A stretch of DNA of 6,508 nucleotides from Candidatus Bathyarchaeota archaeon (GCA_030691555.1 JAUYEB010000235.1:1-6508), one strand, 5' to 3'. Counted from the stretch's first letter, positions 1-5,649 are shown. Made by a program: numbers and translations. Notes: generated by a model not told the origin, from the letters alone.

Positions 1-116
1 AGCCCCCGGGGCCTCTCGCGGCCCATCCCTCAGGGTTCAGGCGCCTCGCGGGGGTCTTGAACGCTGCTCCGACCCTTGAGACGCTCGCACCTGGGCAAAT
101 CAAGATACTAGCCGGA

Positions 117-126
117 GAATATATAC
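117..126. promoter_or_regulatory. TATA-like element, orientation unclear
   Basis: The sequence AATATATA, flanked by a purine-rich GGAG on its plus-strand upstream side, is the most AT-rich motif of the left 320 bp and matches an archaeal TATA box. Read rightward it would start a transcript near 148-152, ahead of the hairpin-rich region. Read leftward it would start one near 93-97, heading off the window edge. No gene visible here decides between the two. Confidence 0.4.
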
Positions 127-243
127 CATCTGCGTTGTCTCCCTGAGTCAAATTGAGGCCGCTTCCGAGGCGGGCGAGCCCTGTTTTTGTCCCCACGGGG
201 TAAATAATGTCTCAGTACGTTGGGTCATCCGGAAATTGTTGGG

Positions 244-301
244 GATCGGCAAACGTCGGCTCTTGGGAGAGCCGATCATTAACAGGTTCAGTGCCGGTTA
301 A
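244..301. other. Hairpin cluster with two alternative stems
   Basis: A perfect 7-bp hairpin (256-262 with 269-275, six-base loop TTGGGA) shares its 3' arm with a second perfect 7-bp pairing (244-250 GATCGGC with 271-277 GCCGATC), so the two stems exclude each other. A weaker hairpin follows (279-283 with 297-301, extended by two pairs after one mismatch). On the minus strand the cluster lies about 20-75 nt beyond the stop of the CxxCxxCC gene, so it may form the 3' end of that mRNA. There is no T-tract right after it, so a simple intrinsic terminator is not supported. On the plus strand it could be part of an RNA started at the TATA element near 120. Confidence 0.45.
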
Positions 302-319
302 CGTCACCCGCTGAAGGTG

Positions 320-823
320 TCATGGCGGCGTCCAGGAGATGAACTTGGAGGTTGTGTACCTCTGCTTCTGCGCCACGCCGAAGCCGCTCCGGATGACCTC
401 CGGCAGCACCTGCGTGGCGAACCTCTCAGTCGGCTGCCCCGGGACGATGCCCTCGCAGTCCGAGTCGAGGTAGACGTAGTAGGTCTTGTCCCCGAGCCTG
501 TATGCGCTGTTGTCCCCGCGCGGGTAGACGGGCTTGTGCTGTATGCGGAAGGGGAAGAGCCGGCACGCGGTCGGCTTCATCCCCTGTATCGTGCATATCC
601 ACCTGTCCATCAATGGGTGCTGCAGGACGCAGCGGCGGTCGGGCCCGTTGCGCAGGTAGACCTTGCCCGTCCCGTACTCGAAGACGCCCTGCCCGCAGGC
701 GTTCCCGACCTTTACGAACTCGTCCATCCTCAGGGGGACCCTGTACCCGACGCAGCAGTTGCCGCACGCCCTGCAGCCCCAGCTCGCGACCTCGCGCCAG
801 GGTATGAGCGTCTTGTCCCCCAT
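320..823 (-). CDS. YkgJ-type CxxCxxCC zinc/iron-chelating protein
   Basis: This 167-residue soluble protein carries the signature of the YkgJ family (Pfam PF03692): a CxxCxxCC cluster at C17, C20, C23 and C24, then C65, C77 and C87 followed by R-L-F-P, and C123 before a G-I pair. Such clusters bind a metal or an iron-sulfur centre; the biochemical role is poorly known for most members, so I assign no reaction. No signal peptide or membrane segment is seen, so it should be cytoplasmic, and the length is normal for a stand-alone member. The ATG at 821-823 is chosen because the first cysteine cluster follows within 17 residues and a TATA-like GTATTTA lies 32-38 bp upstream. There is no Shine-Dalgarno motif, in keeping with a nearly leaderless transcript. 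It follows the small membrane-protein gene on the same strand but appears to have its own promoter. Confidence 0.9.
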   Translation of the reverse strand: MGDKTLIPWREVASWGCRACGNCCVGYRVPLRMDEFVKVGNACGQGVFEYGTGKVYLRNGPDRRCVLQHPLMDRWICTIQGMKPTACRLFPFRIQHKPVYPRGDNSAYRLGDKTYYVYLDSDCEGIVPGQPTERFATQVLPEVIRSGFGVAQKQRYTTSKFISWTPP

Positions 824-854
824 AGCCGTCTTTAGCCCATGTGGGCCAGGCGCC

Positions 855-861
855 TAAATAC
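855..861 (-). promoter_or_regulatory. TATA-like box of the YkgJ-type gene
   Basis: The minus strand reads GTATTTA here, about 32-38 bp before the ATG at 823. That spacing would start transcription a few bases ahead of the ATG, giving an essentially leaderless mRNA, which agrees with the lack of any Shine-Dalgarno motif. Confidence 0.45.
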
Positions 862-867
862 TTTGCC

Positions 868-880
868 AAAAAGAGGAGAC
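868..880 (-). terminator. Candidate T-tract terminator after the small membrane-protein gene
   Basis: Four bases past the stop codon at 885 the minus strand runs CTCCTCTTTTT (T5 at 868-872). Archaeal termination often needs only such a pyrimidine/T tract. It sits just before the TATA-like box of the next gene, so it would separate the two transcription units, although read-through is possible. Confidence 0.35.
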
Positions 881-884
881 GCGT

Positions 885-1064
885 CTAACCCTCGCCGCGG
901 CTCTTCTTCTTCTCCGCCTCCTCAAGATCGTAGAGGAACGGATAGATGTCGTTGTGCTGTTTGATCAGTCTCCTCGTGAATACGGCGAATATACCGATCA
1001 GGACTATCGCCGCTGCGTAGACGAGTATGGTTGAGACGGTTACTACGTCCAAATTCGCTACCAT
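885..1064 (-). CDS. Small single-pass membrane protein, 59 residues, unknown function
   Basis: An open frame of 59 codons fills what would otherwise be an unexplained gap between two genes of the same strand. The product has a short N terminus, one hydrophobic segment (about residues 8-29, rich in V, I, L and A), then a double arginine and a charged tail ending in E-E-A-E-K-K-K. Positive charge after the membrane segment predicts an outside N terminus and a cytoplasmic tail. The stop of the upstream acetyltransferase gene lies only 20 bp before its ATG, so the two are probably cotranscribed. No Shine-Dalgarno motif precedes the ATG, and no other usable start is seen in this frame. I do not recognise the family. 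The architecture resembles small accessory subunits of membrane complexes, but nothing identifies a partner. The amphipathic layout and high third-position GC support a real gene. Confidence 0.65.
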   Translation of the reverse strand: MVANLDVVTVSTILVYAAAIVLIGIFAVFTRRLIKQHNDIYPFLYDLEEAEKKKSRGEG

Positions 1065-1084
1065 GAAGGGCTGTGTGGGCGGCT

Positions 1085-1582
1085 CTATTGAAGCTTACCC
1101 TTCGCCACGGGGGCGGCCATTACCCAGGCGTCCTCCCCGTCGAGGTAGTAGCCGTAGTTCCTCTTGGTCTTGGTGAAGTCGAGCCTCTCGTAGAGCTTTA
1201 CGGCGGGCTCGTTGCCTACGCGCACCTCTAGGTAGCACTCGCTCGCCTCGTATGTGGCGGCGCCCCTCCTCATCGCCTCGAACATGAGCGCCTTCGCTAT
1301 CCCGCGGCGCCTGTAGGGCTCCCTGACGGCGATGGAGACGACGTGTAGGAGCCTAGCCGGGCTCAGGTTCCTGAGCTTGCTGAACCCCCTCTCGACCCGG
1401 CACATTAAGTAGCCCTGTATGTCTCCGTCCGCCTCGGCCACGACGAAGGTCTCCGGGAACCTGCTGAACAGCTCCCTGTAGAAGCTGCTGCTGTAGTTCT
1501 CGGGGAGGCACTCGAAGTTTATGCCCATCACCCTGTTCAGGTCCTCGACCCTGAACGTCCTCATAGAGTACCCTTGGCTCAT
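1085..1582 (-). CDS. rimI: Archaeal Ard1/RimI-type protein N-terminal acetyltransferase
   Basis: This GNAT-fold enzyme transfers acetyl from acetyl-CoA to the alpha-amino group of protein N termini. The pattern matches the archaeal Ard1 group (Sulfolobus ssArd1, related to eukaryotic Naa10/Naa50) more than bacterial RimI: L-P-E-N-Y near residues 26-30, V-V-S-I-A-V before the RxxGxA acetyl-CoA loop (R91, G94, A96), Y-L-E-V-R-V near 117-122, and a G-Y-Y-x-D-G-E-D-A tail. The residues corresponding to ssArd1 Glu35, His88 and Glu127 appear to be E28, H80 and E119. I start it at the ATG at 1580-1582 (165 residues). An AAAGGAGAA Shine-Dalgarno lies 8 nt upstream, and the TATA-like TTTAAAT at 1617-1623 would place the transcript start near 1595. 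The in-frame ATG at 1604-1606 would then fall before the mRNA begins, and its extra eight codons are the ribosome-binding site itself. It is followed by the small membrane-protein gene after 20 bp and is divergent from the protease gene. Confidence 0.92.
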   Translation of the reverse strand: MSQGYSMRTFRVEDLNRVMGINFECLPENYSSSFYRELFSRFPETFVVAEADGDIQGYLMCRVERGFSKLRNLSPARLLHVVSIAVREPYRRRGIAKALMFEAMRRGAATYEASECYLEVRVGNEPAVKLYERLDFTKTKRNYGYYLDGEDAWVMAAPVAKGKLQ

Positions 1583-1588
1583 CCCCGG

Positions 1589-1597
1589 TTCTCCTTT
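1589..1597 (-). promoter_or_regulatory. Shine-Dalgarno site that sets the acetyltransferase start
   Basis: The minus strand reads AAAGGAGAA, with GGAG 8 nt before the ATG at 1582. A longer start at 1606 would place this site inside the coding region, so it argues for the shorter protein. Confidence 0.65.
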
Positions 1598-1616
1598 TTG
1601 CTTCATAAGGACACGG

Positions 1617-1623
1617 ATTTAAA
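1617..1623. promoter_or_regulatory. Shared TATA-like box of the divergent acetyltransferase and protease genes
   Basis: ATTTAAA contains the palindrome TTTAAA (1618-1623) and is the best TATA candidate between the two divergent genes. Leftward it lies about 35-41 bp before the corrected acetyltransferase start at 1582. Rightward it lies 36-41 bp before the protease ATG at 1659. Both spacings suit a transcript start some 10-15 nt ahead of the start codon, so one box could serve both directions. A second AT-rich run at 1647-1653 would suit the protease only if translation began further downstream. Confidence 0.4.
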
Positions 1624-1658
1624 CGGATCGAATCCGCTGGGCATACGTTTTTAGGGGC

Positions 1659-2810
1659 ATGTTCCTTGAAGGAGTTTTGAGGGTCTTGTCGGGGTGCATC
1701 CTCGTCAGCGCAGAGGTTGATGGGCTGGTCGAGTCCTACTTCGTGGTCGAGGACCGCTTCCGGGACGCAGAGGCCCAGACACCCAACTACGTCGTCTCCC
1801 AGAAGACGCAGGGGGACAAGCAACTGGTCCTTAAAGCCGCCTTCAAGGAGTTCGCCGACAGGCTCCGCGGGATGGGCTACCTCGCCGAGTTCAGGTGGAT
1901 AGTGGGGAGGTACTACGTCACCCTCATACCGAGGCCGCCGGAGACGAGGCGCAGCAGCAGGAGGAACCAGCTGCTCTTCGCCGCGACCGTCTGCACCATC
2001 TTCATCGACGGCTACCTACGCAGCAACAACCCGGTGCTGACGCAGTCGCTCATGGCCGGCGTGCCGGTCTTCCTGAACGCCATCGTCTTCACCGTCGGGA
2101 TCATCGTGGTCTTCGGGGTGCACGAGCTCGGCCACAAGCTCGCCTCCGAGAGGAGGGGGATCAGGGCGTCCTGGCCCTTCTTCATCCCCGCGCCCCCGGG
2201 GATGGGTGGGACCTTCGGCGCCGTAATAAGCCAGGACGAGCCCCCCACAAACAGGGACGACCTCTTCCAGCTCGGGATAGCGGGGCCCTTCTTCGGCTTC
2301 GTCGCCGCCCTGTTCGTGGGCGCGGTCGGGGTCCTCCTCTCCTACCCTGTCCCCGAGCAGCAGGTGGCGAGGTGGGTGCTGGACTACCCCGAGGTCAGGT
2401 TCCAGCTGCTGCCGATACCCCTGGCCCTCCAGGTGATAGCGGACGCGATCAAGCCGACGGCCGAGGGGATGGTCCTCGTCTTTCACCCGCTAGCTTTCGC
2501 CGCTTGGGTCGGGTTCCTCGTCACATTCATAAACCTGATTCCGAGCTGGCAGCTCGACGGCGGCCACGTCATCAGGGCGCTCTTCGGGAAGGAGACACAC
2601 AAGATCATTTCAATCGCCGGCATCTTCCTCCTCCTCATCTCCGGCTACGTCATAATGGGGGTGTTCGTGGCATTCTTCCTTATGCGCGAGGGGACCGAGT
2701 CGATGGCCCCGATGGACGACGTCTCGCCGACGAGCCTCACGACCAAGCTGGGGCTACTAGGCTACTTCGTCCTCATGGGTGCCTCTATGATCGTGCTCCT
2801 CCAGGCCTAG
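1659..2810 (+). CDS. Site-2-protease-like intramembrane metalloprotease (M50, EGY-like)
   Basis: A polytopic zinc protease that should cut substrates inside the membrane. Residues 1-95 form a hydrophilic alpha/beta N-terminal domain. Membrane segments follow near 104-119, 131-153, 209-229, 270-297, 315-342 and 364-381. The zinc motif HELGH is at 155-159, within the second segment. The third ligand is in N292-x-x-P295-x-x-x-x-D300-G301, the second M50 signature. A loop with F-F-I-P, G-x-F-G-A-V-I and G-I-A-G-P (about 174-210) is typical of the archaeal/plant EGY branch. No PDZ or CBS domain is present. All catalytic residues are intact, so it should be active; the substrate is unknown. The ATG at 1659 is preceded by a weak AGGGG. 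A TTG at 1686 with GAAGGAG 11 nt upstream (1668-1674) is an alternative start giving 374 residues. The gene converges on the LarA-like gene and shares its stop codon bases. Confidence 0.92.
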   Translation: MFLEGVLRVLSGCILVSAEVDGLVESYFVVEDRFRDAEAQTPNYVVSQKTQGDKQLVLKAAFKEFADRLRGMGYLAEFRWIVGRYYVTLIPRPPETRRSSRRNQLLFAATVCTIFIDGYLRSNNPVLTQSLMAGVPVFLNAIVFTVGIIVVFGVHELGHKLASERRGIRASWPFFIPAPPGMGGTFGAVISQDEPPTNRDDLFQLGIAGPFFGFVAALFVGAVGVLLSYPVPEQQVARWVLDYPEVRFQLLPIPLALQVIADAIKPTAEGMVLVFHPLAFAAWVGFLVTFINLIPSWQLDGGHVIRALFGKETHKIISIAGIFLLLISGYVIMGVFVAFFLMREGTESMAPMDDVSPTSLTTKLGLLGYFVLMGASMIVLLQA

Positions 2811-4045
2811 GCGCCGACGGGGACCGTCGTGCAGCCGTAGGGGATGATTAGGGTGCGCCTCCCCCTCCTCCCCTCGATCGCCTTCTCGTAGGCGTCGTTC
2901 GCGGTCCTCGCCACAGAGAAGCCGAGGGGCTCCACCATGTACCTGGGTAGGCTGGAGACGAGGAGGACCTGGGCCTTGCCCGTCGCGGCCCTGAGGACCT
3001 GGAGCGCCTCGGCGCCGAGGGCGTACCGCCTCTCGAGCTCGGCCTGCTGCTCGACGTGGGCGAGGCTCGCGTAGGTCTCCGCCCCGAGCCCCTCGGGGCA
3101 CTCCGCCAGCAGGACGATCGCCCCGCCCTTCTTCACCAGCCTCGACGCCCCCTGCAGGGCCCACGTGGCGGTGTAGAGGTCGTGGTCGCGCTTCGAGCCG
3201 CCGGCGCTCACGACGACGATGTCCGCGCCCGCCTCGGCGTTGACCTGGTAGCCTGAGCCCAGTGCGTAGATTGCCTGCCCCCACGTCTCCTCGAGGGCGC
3301 CCGCGTGGGCGGAGAGGAGCCTGCCGTGCATGTTGGCGACGAGCTGGACCGCGAGGTCGCACCCCGCGAGCATCGCCGCCTCGAGGGAGTCCTCCTTGAC
3401 CTGGTTTAGCTCGACGACCCCAGGCTTGACGTCGCCCCTGAAGACGAGTTTCCTGTGCGCCTCGACGGTGGTCTGCGAGGCGAGGCCGGGGAGGATGGCG
3501 GTGTGGGCGCCGCTGAAGCCCGTGTACGGGTCGACGGCGACCTCCCCCACGGCGATCTTGAGCTTGGCCTCCGAGTAGACCTTGTTCAGCATAAGGGGGG
3601 TCCTCTGCCTCGTCTCGCCGAGGTTGGAGAGGCCGGTCGTCGCACGGGTGTGCTCGACGATGGCGACGCCCTTCAGCTCCTCGGCGGCTTTGAGGGCCTT
3701 GATGAGATCCTTTCCGCTCTTCTCCCTGACCCCGTTGGCGACTATGATGGTTATGCGGTCCTTGGGGACGACCAGGTTGACGAGCTGCGTGACGATGGGG
3801 GAGAGAACGGCGACGGCCGACGCGGGGGAGGTCGTCCCCTCGACCGCGATCGCGACTGTGCAGTCGGGCCCCACCAACTCCTCCAGCTTCTTCGACCCCC
3901 GGGGCTCAGCGAGGGCCCTGGCGACGATCTCCTTCACGGGCGCCTGGGCATCCTGGCGGACGGGCTCCGCTATGCTGAGGAGGTCCTTCATGTCGACGGT
4001 CACGTGAACCTCGGTGTCGCCGTAGGGGAGCCAACACTCGACCAT
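2807..4045 (-). CDS. LarA-like (DUF2088) protein with altered active-site residues
   Basis: The 412-residue length and several blocks match nickel-dependent lactate racemase LarA: G-F-S-G at 176-179 followed by A-I-L-P-G, E-A-H at 195-197, N-x-V-x-E-D-x-L-E-A-A near 214-224, and S-A-G-G-x-x-x-D near 280-287, with A-E-C-P-E-G-L-G at 314-321. LarA holds nickel in a pincer cofactor covalently tied to a lysine. In a by-eye alignment with Lactiplantibacillus LarA, most functional residues differ: Arg75 becomes T72, His108 becomes R107, His174 becomes D172, the cofactor lysine Lys184 becomes T182, and Gln295/Lys298 become T292/W295. Only His200 seems kept (H197). It is therefore a family member of unknown chemistry, not a lactate racemase by residue logic. 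No cofactor-synthesis genes (larB, larC, larE) are in the window. No signal peptide is seen, so it is cytoplasmic. The ATG at 4045 lacks a Shine-Dalgarno motif and has a TATA-like box about 33-38 bp upstream, indicating a short leader. Confidence 0.85.
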   Translation of the reverse strand: MVECWLPYGDTEVHVTVDMKDLLSIAEPVRQDAQAPVKEIVARALAEPRGSKKLEELVGPDCTVAIAVEGTTSPASAVAVLSPIVTQLVNLVVPKDRITIIVANGVREKSGKDLIKALKAAEELKGVAIVEHTRATTGLSNLGETRQRTPLMLNKVYSEAKLKIAVGEVAVDPYTGFSGAHTAILPGLASQTTVEAHRKLVFRGDVKPGVVELNQVKEDSLEAAMLAGCDLAVQLVANMHGRLLSAHAGALEETWGQAIYALGSGYQVNAEAGADIVVVSAGGSKRDHDLYTATWALQGASRLVKKGGAIVLLAECPEGLGAETYASLAHVEQQAELERRYALGAEALQVLRAATGKAQVLLVSSLPRYMVEPLGFSVARTANDAYEKAIEGRRGRRTLIIPYGCTTVPVGA

Positions 4046-4077
4046 ATGAATCTAGCAATGAATGTGGCTCAGGGGTC

Positions 4078-4083
4078 TTTTAT
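4078..4083 (-). promoter_or_regulatory. TATA-like box of the LarA-like gene
   Basis: The minus strand reads ATAAAA within a purine-rich GATAAAAG context, 33-38 bp before the ATG at 4045. It is the only good TATA candidate in the 90-bp spacer, and it predicts a leader of roughly 5-12 nt, in keeping with the absence of a Shine-Dalgarno motif. Confidence 0.45.
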
Positions 4084-4103
4084 CTTTCGGGTAGAATGAG
4101 GGG

Positions 4104-4129
4104 AAAAAGGGTACGATTGAAAAGGAAAA
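4104..4129 (-). terminator. Triple T-tract terminator of the secreted-protein gene
   Basis: Just past the stop at 4136 the minus strand has three T-tracts in quick succession: T4 at 4126-4129, T4 at 4120-4123 and T5 at 4104-4108, set in a pyrimidine-rich run. No hairpin is needed for archaeal T-tract termination. The site ends the two-gene unit before the promoter of the LarA-like gene. Confidence 0.55.
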
Positions 4130-4135
4130 GAGGAC

Positions 4136-5575
4136 CTAATCGTTCTTGCCGTGGCCCTTGGAGCCGGCCCACCTGCTCATTATGCCGCTCATGCCGTGCT
4201 CCTCATCGCTGTGATCCCTCTGCTCGGACCCGCGGAATGTGTCGTTGGCGTCATCGATGTTGCCGCCCTGCATCTGGCTGAGTCCCTGGTCCAGGGTCGC
4301 CTGTAGCTCCTGGATCTTGTTCAGTAGCTCGGTGGCGTCCTTCCCCTGCGCGGTCAGCAGGTCGGCCATCTCCTGTAGGACCTGTATCTGGGCGCGTATC
4401 TTGTTGAGTTGGCCCATGCCGTAGGAGTAGCCGTCCGTGTCGACCTCGGCTATTCCGTCGTCGAGCTCCTCGGAGGCGTCCTCGAGGTCGTTGACGGCAT
4501 CGTCGTCATCTCCGTCCTTGAGCCTGTTCTCGAACCTCTTCAGGAAGCCGTTAGCGTTACCGATACGGGCCATCGCCGCGCTGAAGCCCGCCTCGTTGAG
4601 ATAGTCCTTCAGCTTACCGATGTCGTCCTCGGCGGAGTCGATGCGCGCCTTGAGGTTCAGCTTGTACTTCTCCATGAGGCCTTTCCGCACCTCCTTGTAG
4701 AGGGGCTTGAGTAGCTGCGTCGCCTGCCTCAGGTCGTCCTTGGCTGCCTTGATCTCGGTCTCGGCTGCTGTGTAGTTGCCCTGCCCGATGAGCGCCGTGG
4801 CGTTTGTTAGGTGTGGCTTCATGCCGTTTAGGATGACCTGGATGGCTGTGACGTTCTCACCTGCCTCTACGAGGTTGCCTAGAACGACCTCGATCCGTTC
4901 GACCTCTCTTGTTAGTCTCTCGACCTGGTGCTGGAGGGACTCCCTCCTGTGCTCCTCGACGTCCTCCTCGACGTTGGCGGTCCTGAGCGCCAGGCTCATG
5001 GCGTTCTTGAAGTGCTTCATCGCGCTCTGCGCGGCCTCTGCCGCTGCGACGTTCTTGCCCTCTGCGAGGAAGGCCTTCGCCCTGGCTATGGCGTCGATGC
5101 CGTGTGTGATGCTGTTGTTGACGGCTGGGGGTAGGGTCACGTTCTGAGTCCTGATGCTCTGGATCGTCTCCTCGGCAAGGACTCTGGACATCTCGGCGAT
5201 GTCTATGAGCTGCTGCGCCATGTCCTCCGTGGAGACGCTTGACATCATGAAGATGGTGTCAGCCGTGGAGTTGCCCGACTTTGCGATTACTGTGTAGATG
5301 CCTATTGGGGCCGCGATTGGGAGAGTGTACGCTGTGGCGTATGCCCCCGTAGAGTTTGTGGTGACGTTCGCCGTGAAGACCGAGCCGGCGGTCGCGTTGA
5401 CGCCGACGTGCACGATCGCGTTGGCGGTTGCCGTCCCCTTTATTTTGACGGTTTCACCAGCGTTGTAGTACTTCGACCCTGTCTCGACTGTGAGGTTCGC
5501 CGCGAGCGCAAGTGGTGCCACTGGCACCAGGAGGAGCGCCACCGCGAGCGCGACCATCAACTTTTTCCTATCCAT
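4136..5575 (-). CDS. Secreted surface protein: Ig-like (MG2-type) domain plus long helical-repeat region
   Basis: A 479-residue exported protein. Residues 1-25 are a clear Sec signal peptide (D-R-K-K, hydrophobic core, A-L-A before the cut). Residues 27-111 are beta-rich and follow the MG2/Ig-like pattern: Y-Y-N-A-G-E-T-V, a glycine turn, then L-P-I-A-A-P-I-G-I-Y-T-V. From about 115 to 450 the chain is alpha-helical and charged, with hairpin-like units such as A-x-A-x-A-x-x-F-L-A-E-G-K (163-174) and Q-G-N-Y-T-A-A-E (265-272). An acidic patch D-G-D-D-D-D lies at 354-359. Eleven N-glycosylation sequons (five in the Ig-like domain) suit an archaeal cell surface. There is no C-terminal anchor. 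The frame stays open upstream to 5761, but the signal peptide and an AGGTGA Shine-Dalgarno 7 nt away fix the ATG at 5575. I do not recognise a named family. It follows the membrane winged-helix gene by 74 bp, so it is probably cotranscribed with or controlled by it. Confidence 0.85.
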   Translation of the reverse strand: MDRKKLMVALAVALLLVPVAPLALAANLTVETGSKYYNAGETVKIKGTATANAIVHVGVNATAGSVFTANVTTNSTGAYATAYTLPIAAPIGIYTVIAKSGNSTADTIFMMSSVSTEDMAQQLIDIAEMSRVLAEETIQSIRTQNVTLPPAVNNSITHGIDAIARAKAFLAEGKNVAAAEAAQSAMKHFKNAMSLALRTANVEEDVEEHRRESLQHQVERLTREVERIEVVLGNLVEAGENVTAIQVILNGMKPHLTNATALIGQGNYTAAETEIKAAKDDLRQATQLLKPLYKEVRKGLMEKYKLNLKARIDSAEDDIGKLKDYLNEAGFSAAMARIGNANGFLKRFENRLKDGDDDDAVNDLEDASEELDDGIAEVDTDGYSYGMGQLNKIRAQIQVLQEMADLLTAQGKDATELLNKIQELQATLDQGLSQMQGGNIDDANDTFRGSEQRDHSDEEHGMSGIMSRWAGSKGHGKND

Positions 5576-5582
5576 CTGCTTT

Positions 5583-5588
5583 TCACCT
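5583..5588 (-). promoter_or_regulatory. Shine-Dalgarno site that sets the secreted-protein start
   Basis: The minus strand reads AGGTGA, a good match to the archaeal anti-Shine-Dalgarno sequence, 7 nt before the ATG at 5575. It supports the signal-peptide start over any longer version overlapping the upstream gene. Confidence 0.65.
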
Positions 5589-5617
5589 GTCTTAAGCCTG
5601 TGCACGATTGTACTTGA

Positions 5618-5642
5618 GGAACCCGTAGGAACGGCGTGGAAC
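5618..5642. repeat. Three GGAAC repeats at an exact 10-bp period, candidate operator
   Basis: GGAAC occurs at 5618-5622, 5628-5632 and 5638-5642, so each copy is 10 bp from the next, close to one DNA helical turn. On the coding strand of the downstream gene it reads GTTCC three times. The array lies wholly in the 74-bp gap after the winged-helix gene and about 43-67 bp upstream of the secreted-protein ATG. Only a weak TATA-like candidate, AGTACAAT near 5607-5614, lies between it and the start. Copies on one face of the helix suggest cooperative protein binding. Chance is possible with a five-base motif. Confidence 0.4.
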
Positions 5643-5649
5643 AGGTGTT

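Larger units (their letters stand above)
1..319. other. Intergenic stretch without a convincing gene
   Basis: No reading frame of credible length or recognisable product lies here on either strand. The stretch is not featureless. It has a TATA-like element near 118-125, a short GGCC-flanked hairpin near 10-23, a C4-AC-G4 palindrome near 191-200 just after a T5 run (183-187), and two consecutive hairpins at 256-275 and 279-301. I tried to fold a tRNA around the TTC-containing motifs near 34-44, 57-61 and 286-290, and none gives a proper T-arm. A gene entering from the left on the minus strand (an ATG at 24-26 reading leftward) cannot be excluded, because only eight codons would be visible. A non-coding RNA transcribed rightward from the TATA element is possible but unproven. 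Confidence 0.6.

Noticed and set aside
20..110. A tRNA gene near the left edge
   Set aside because: GTTCAAGAC on the minus strand looks like a T-loop, but the flanking bases do not form a five-pair T-stem and no acceptor or anticodon arm can be drawn.
317..869. Other frames on both strands across the YkgJ-type gene
   Set aside because: Their products are arginine/proline-rich without domains; only the frame ending at 320 shows the ordered cysteine signature.
1895..2851. Long plus-strand frame (318 codons) inside the protease gene
   Set aside because: It reads the protease gene in another frame, gives an arginine/proline-rich product with no domain, and arises because the DNA is GC-rich; the overlapping frame has both M50 signatures.
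3455..4099. Plus-strand frame (214 codons) opposite the LarA-like gene
   Set aside because: Antisense shadow of a high-GC gene; the product is low-complexity G/D/R-rich and has no start signal, while the opposite strand encodes clear LarA-family blocks.
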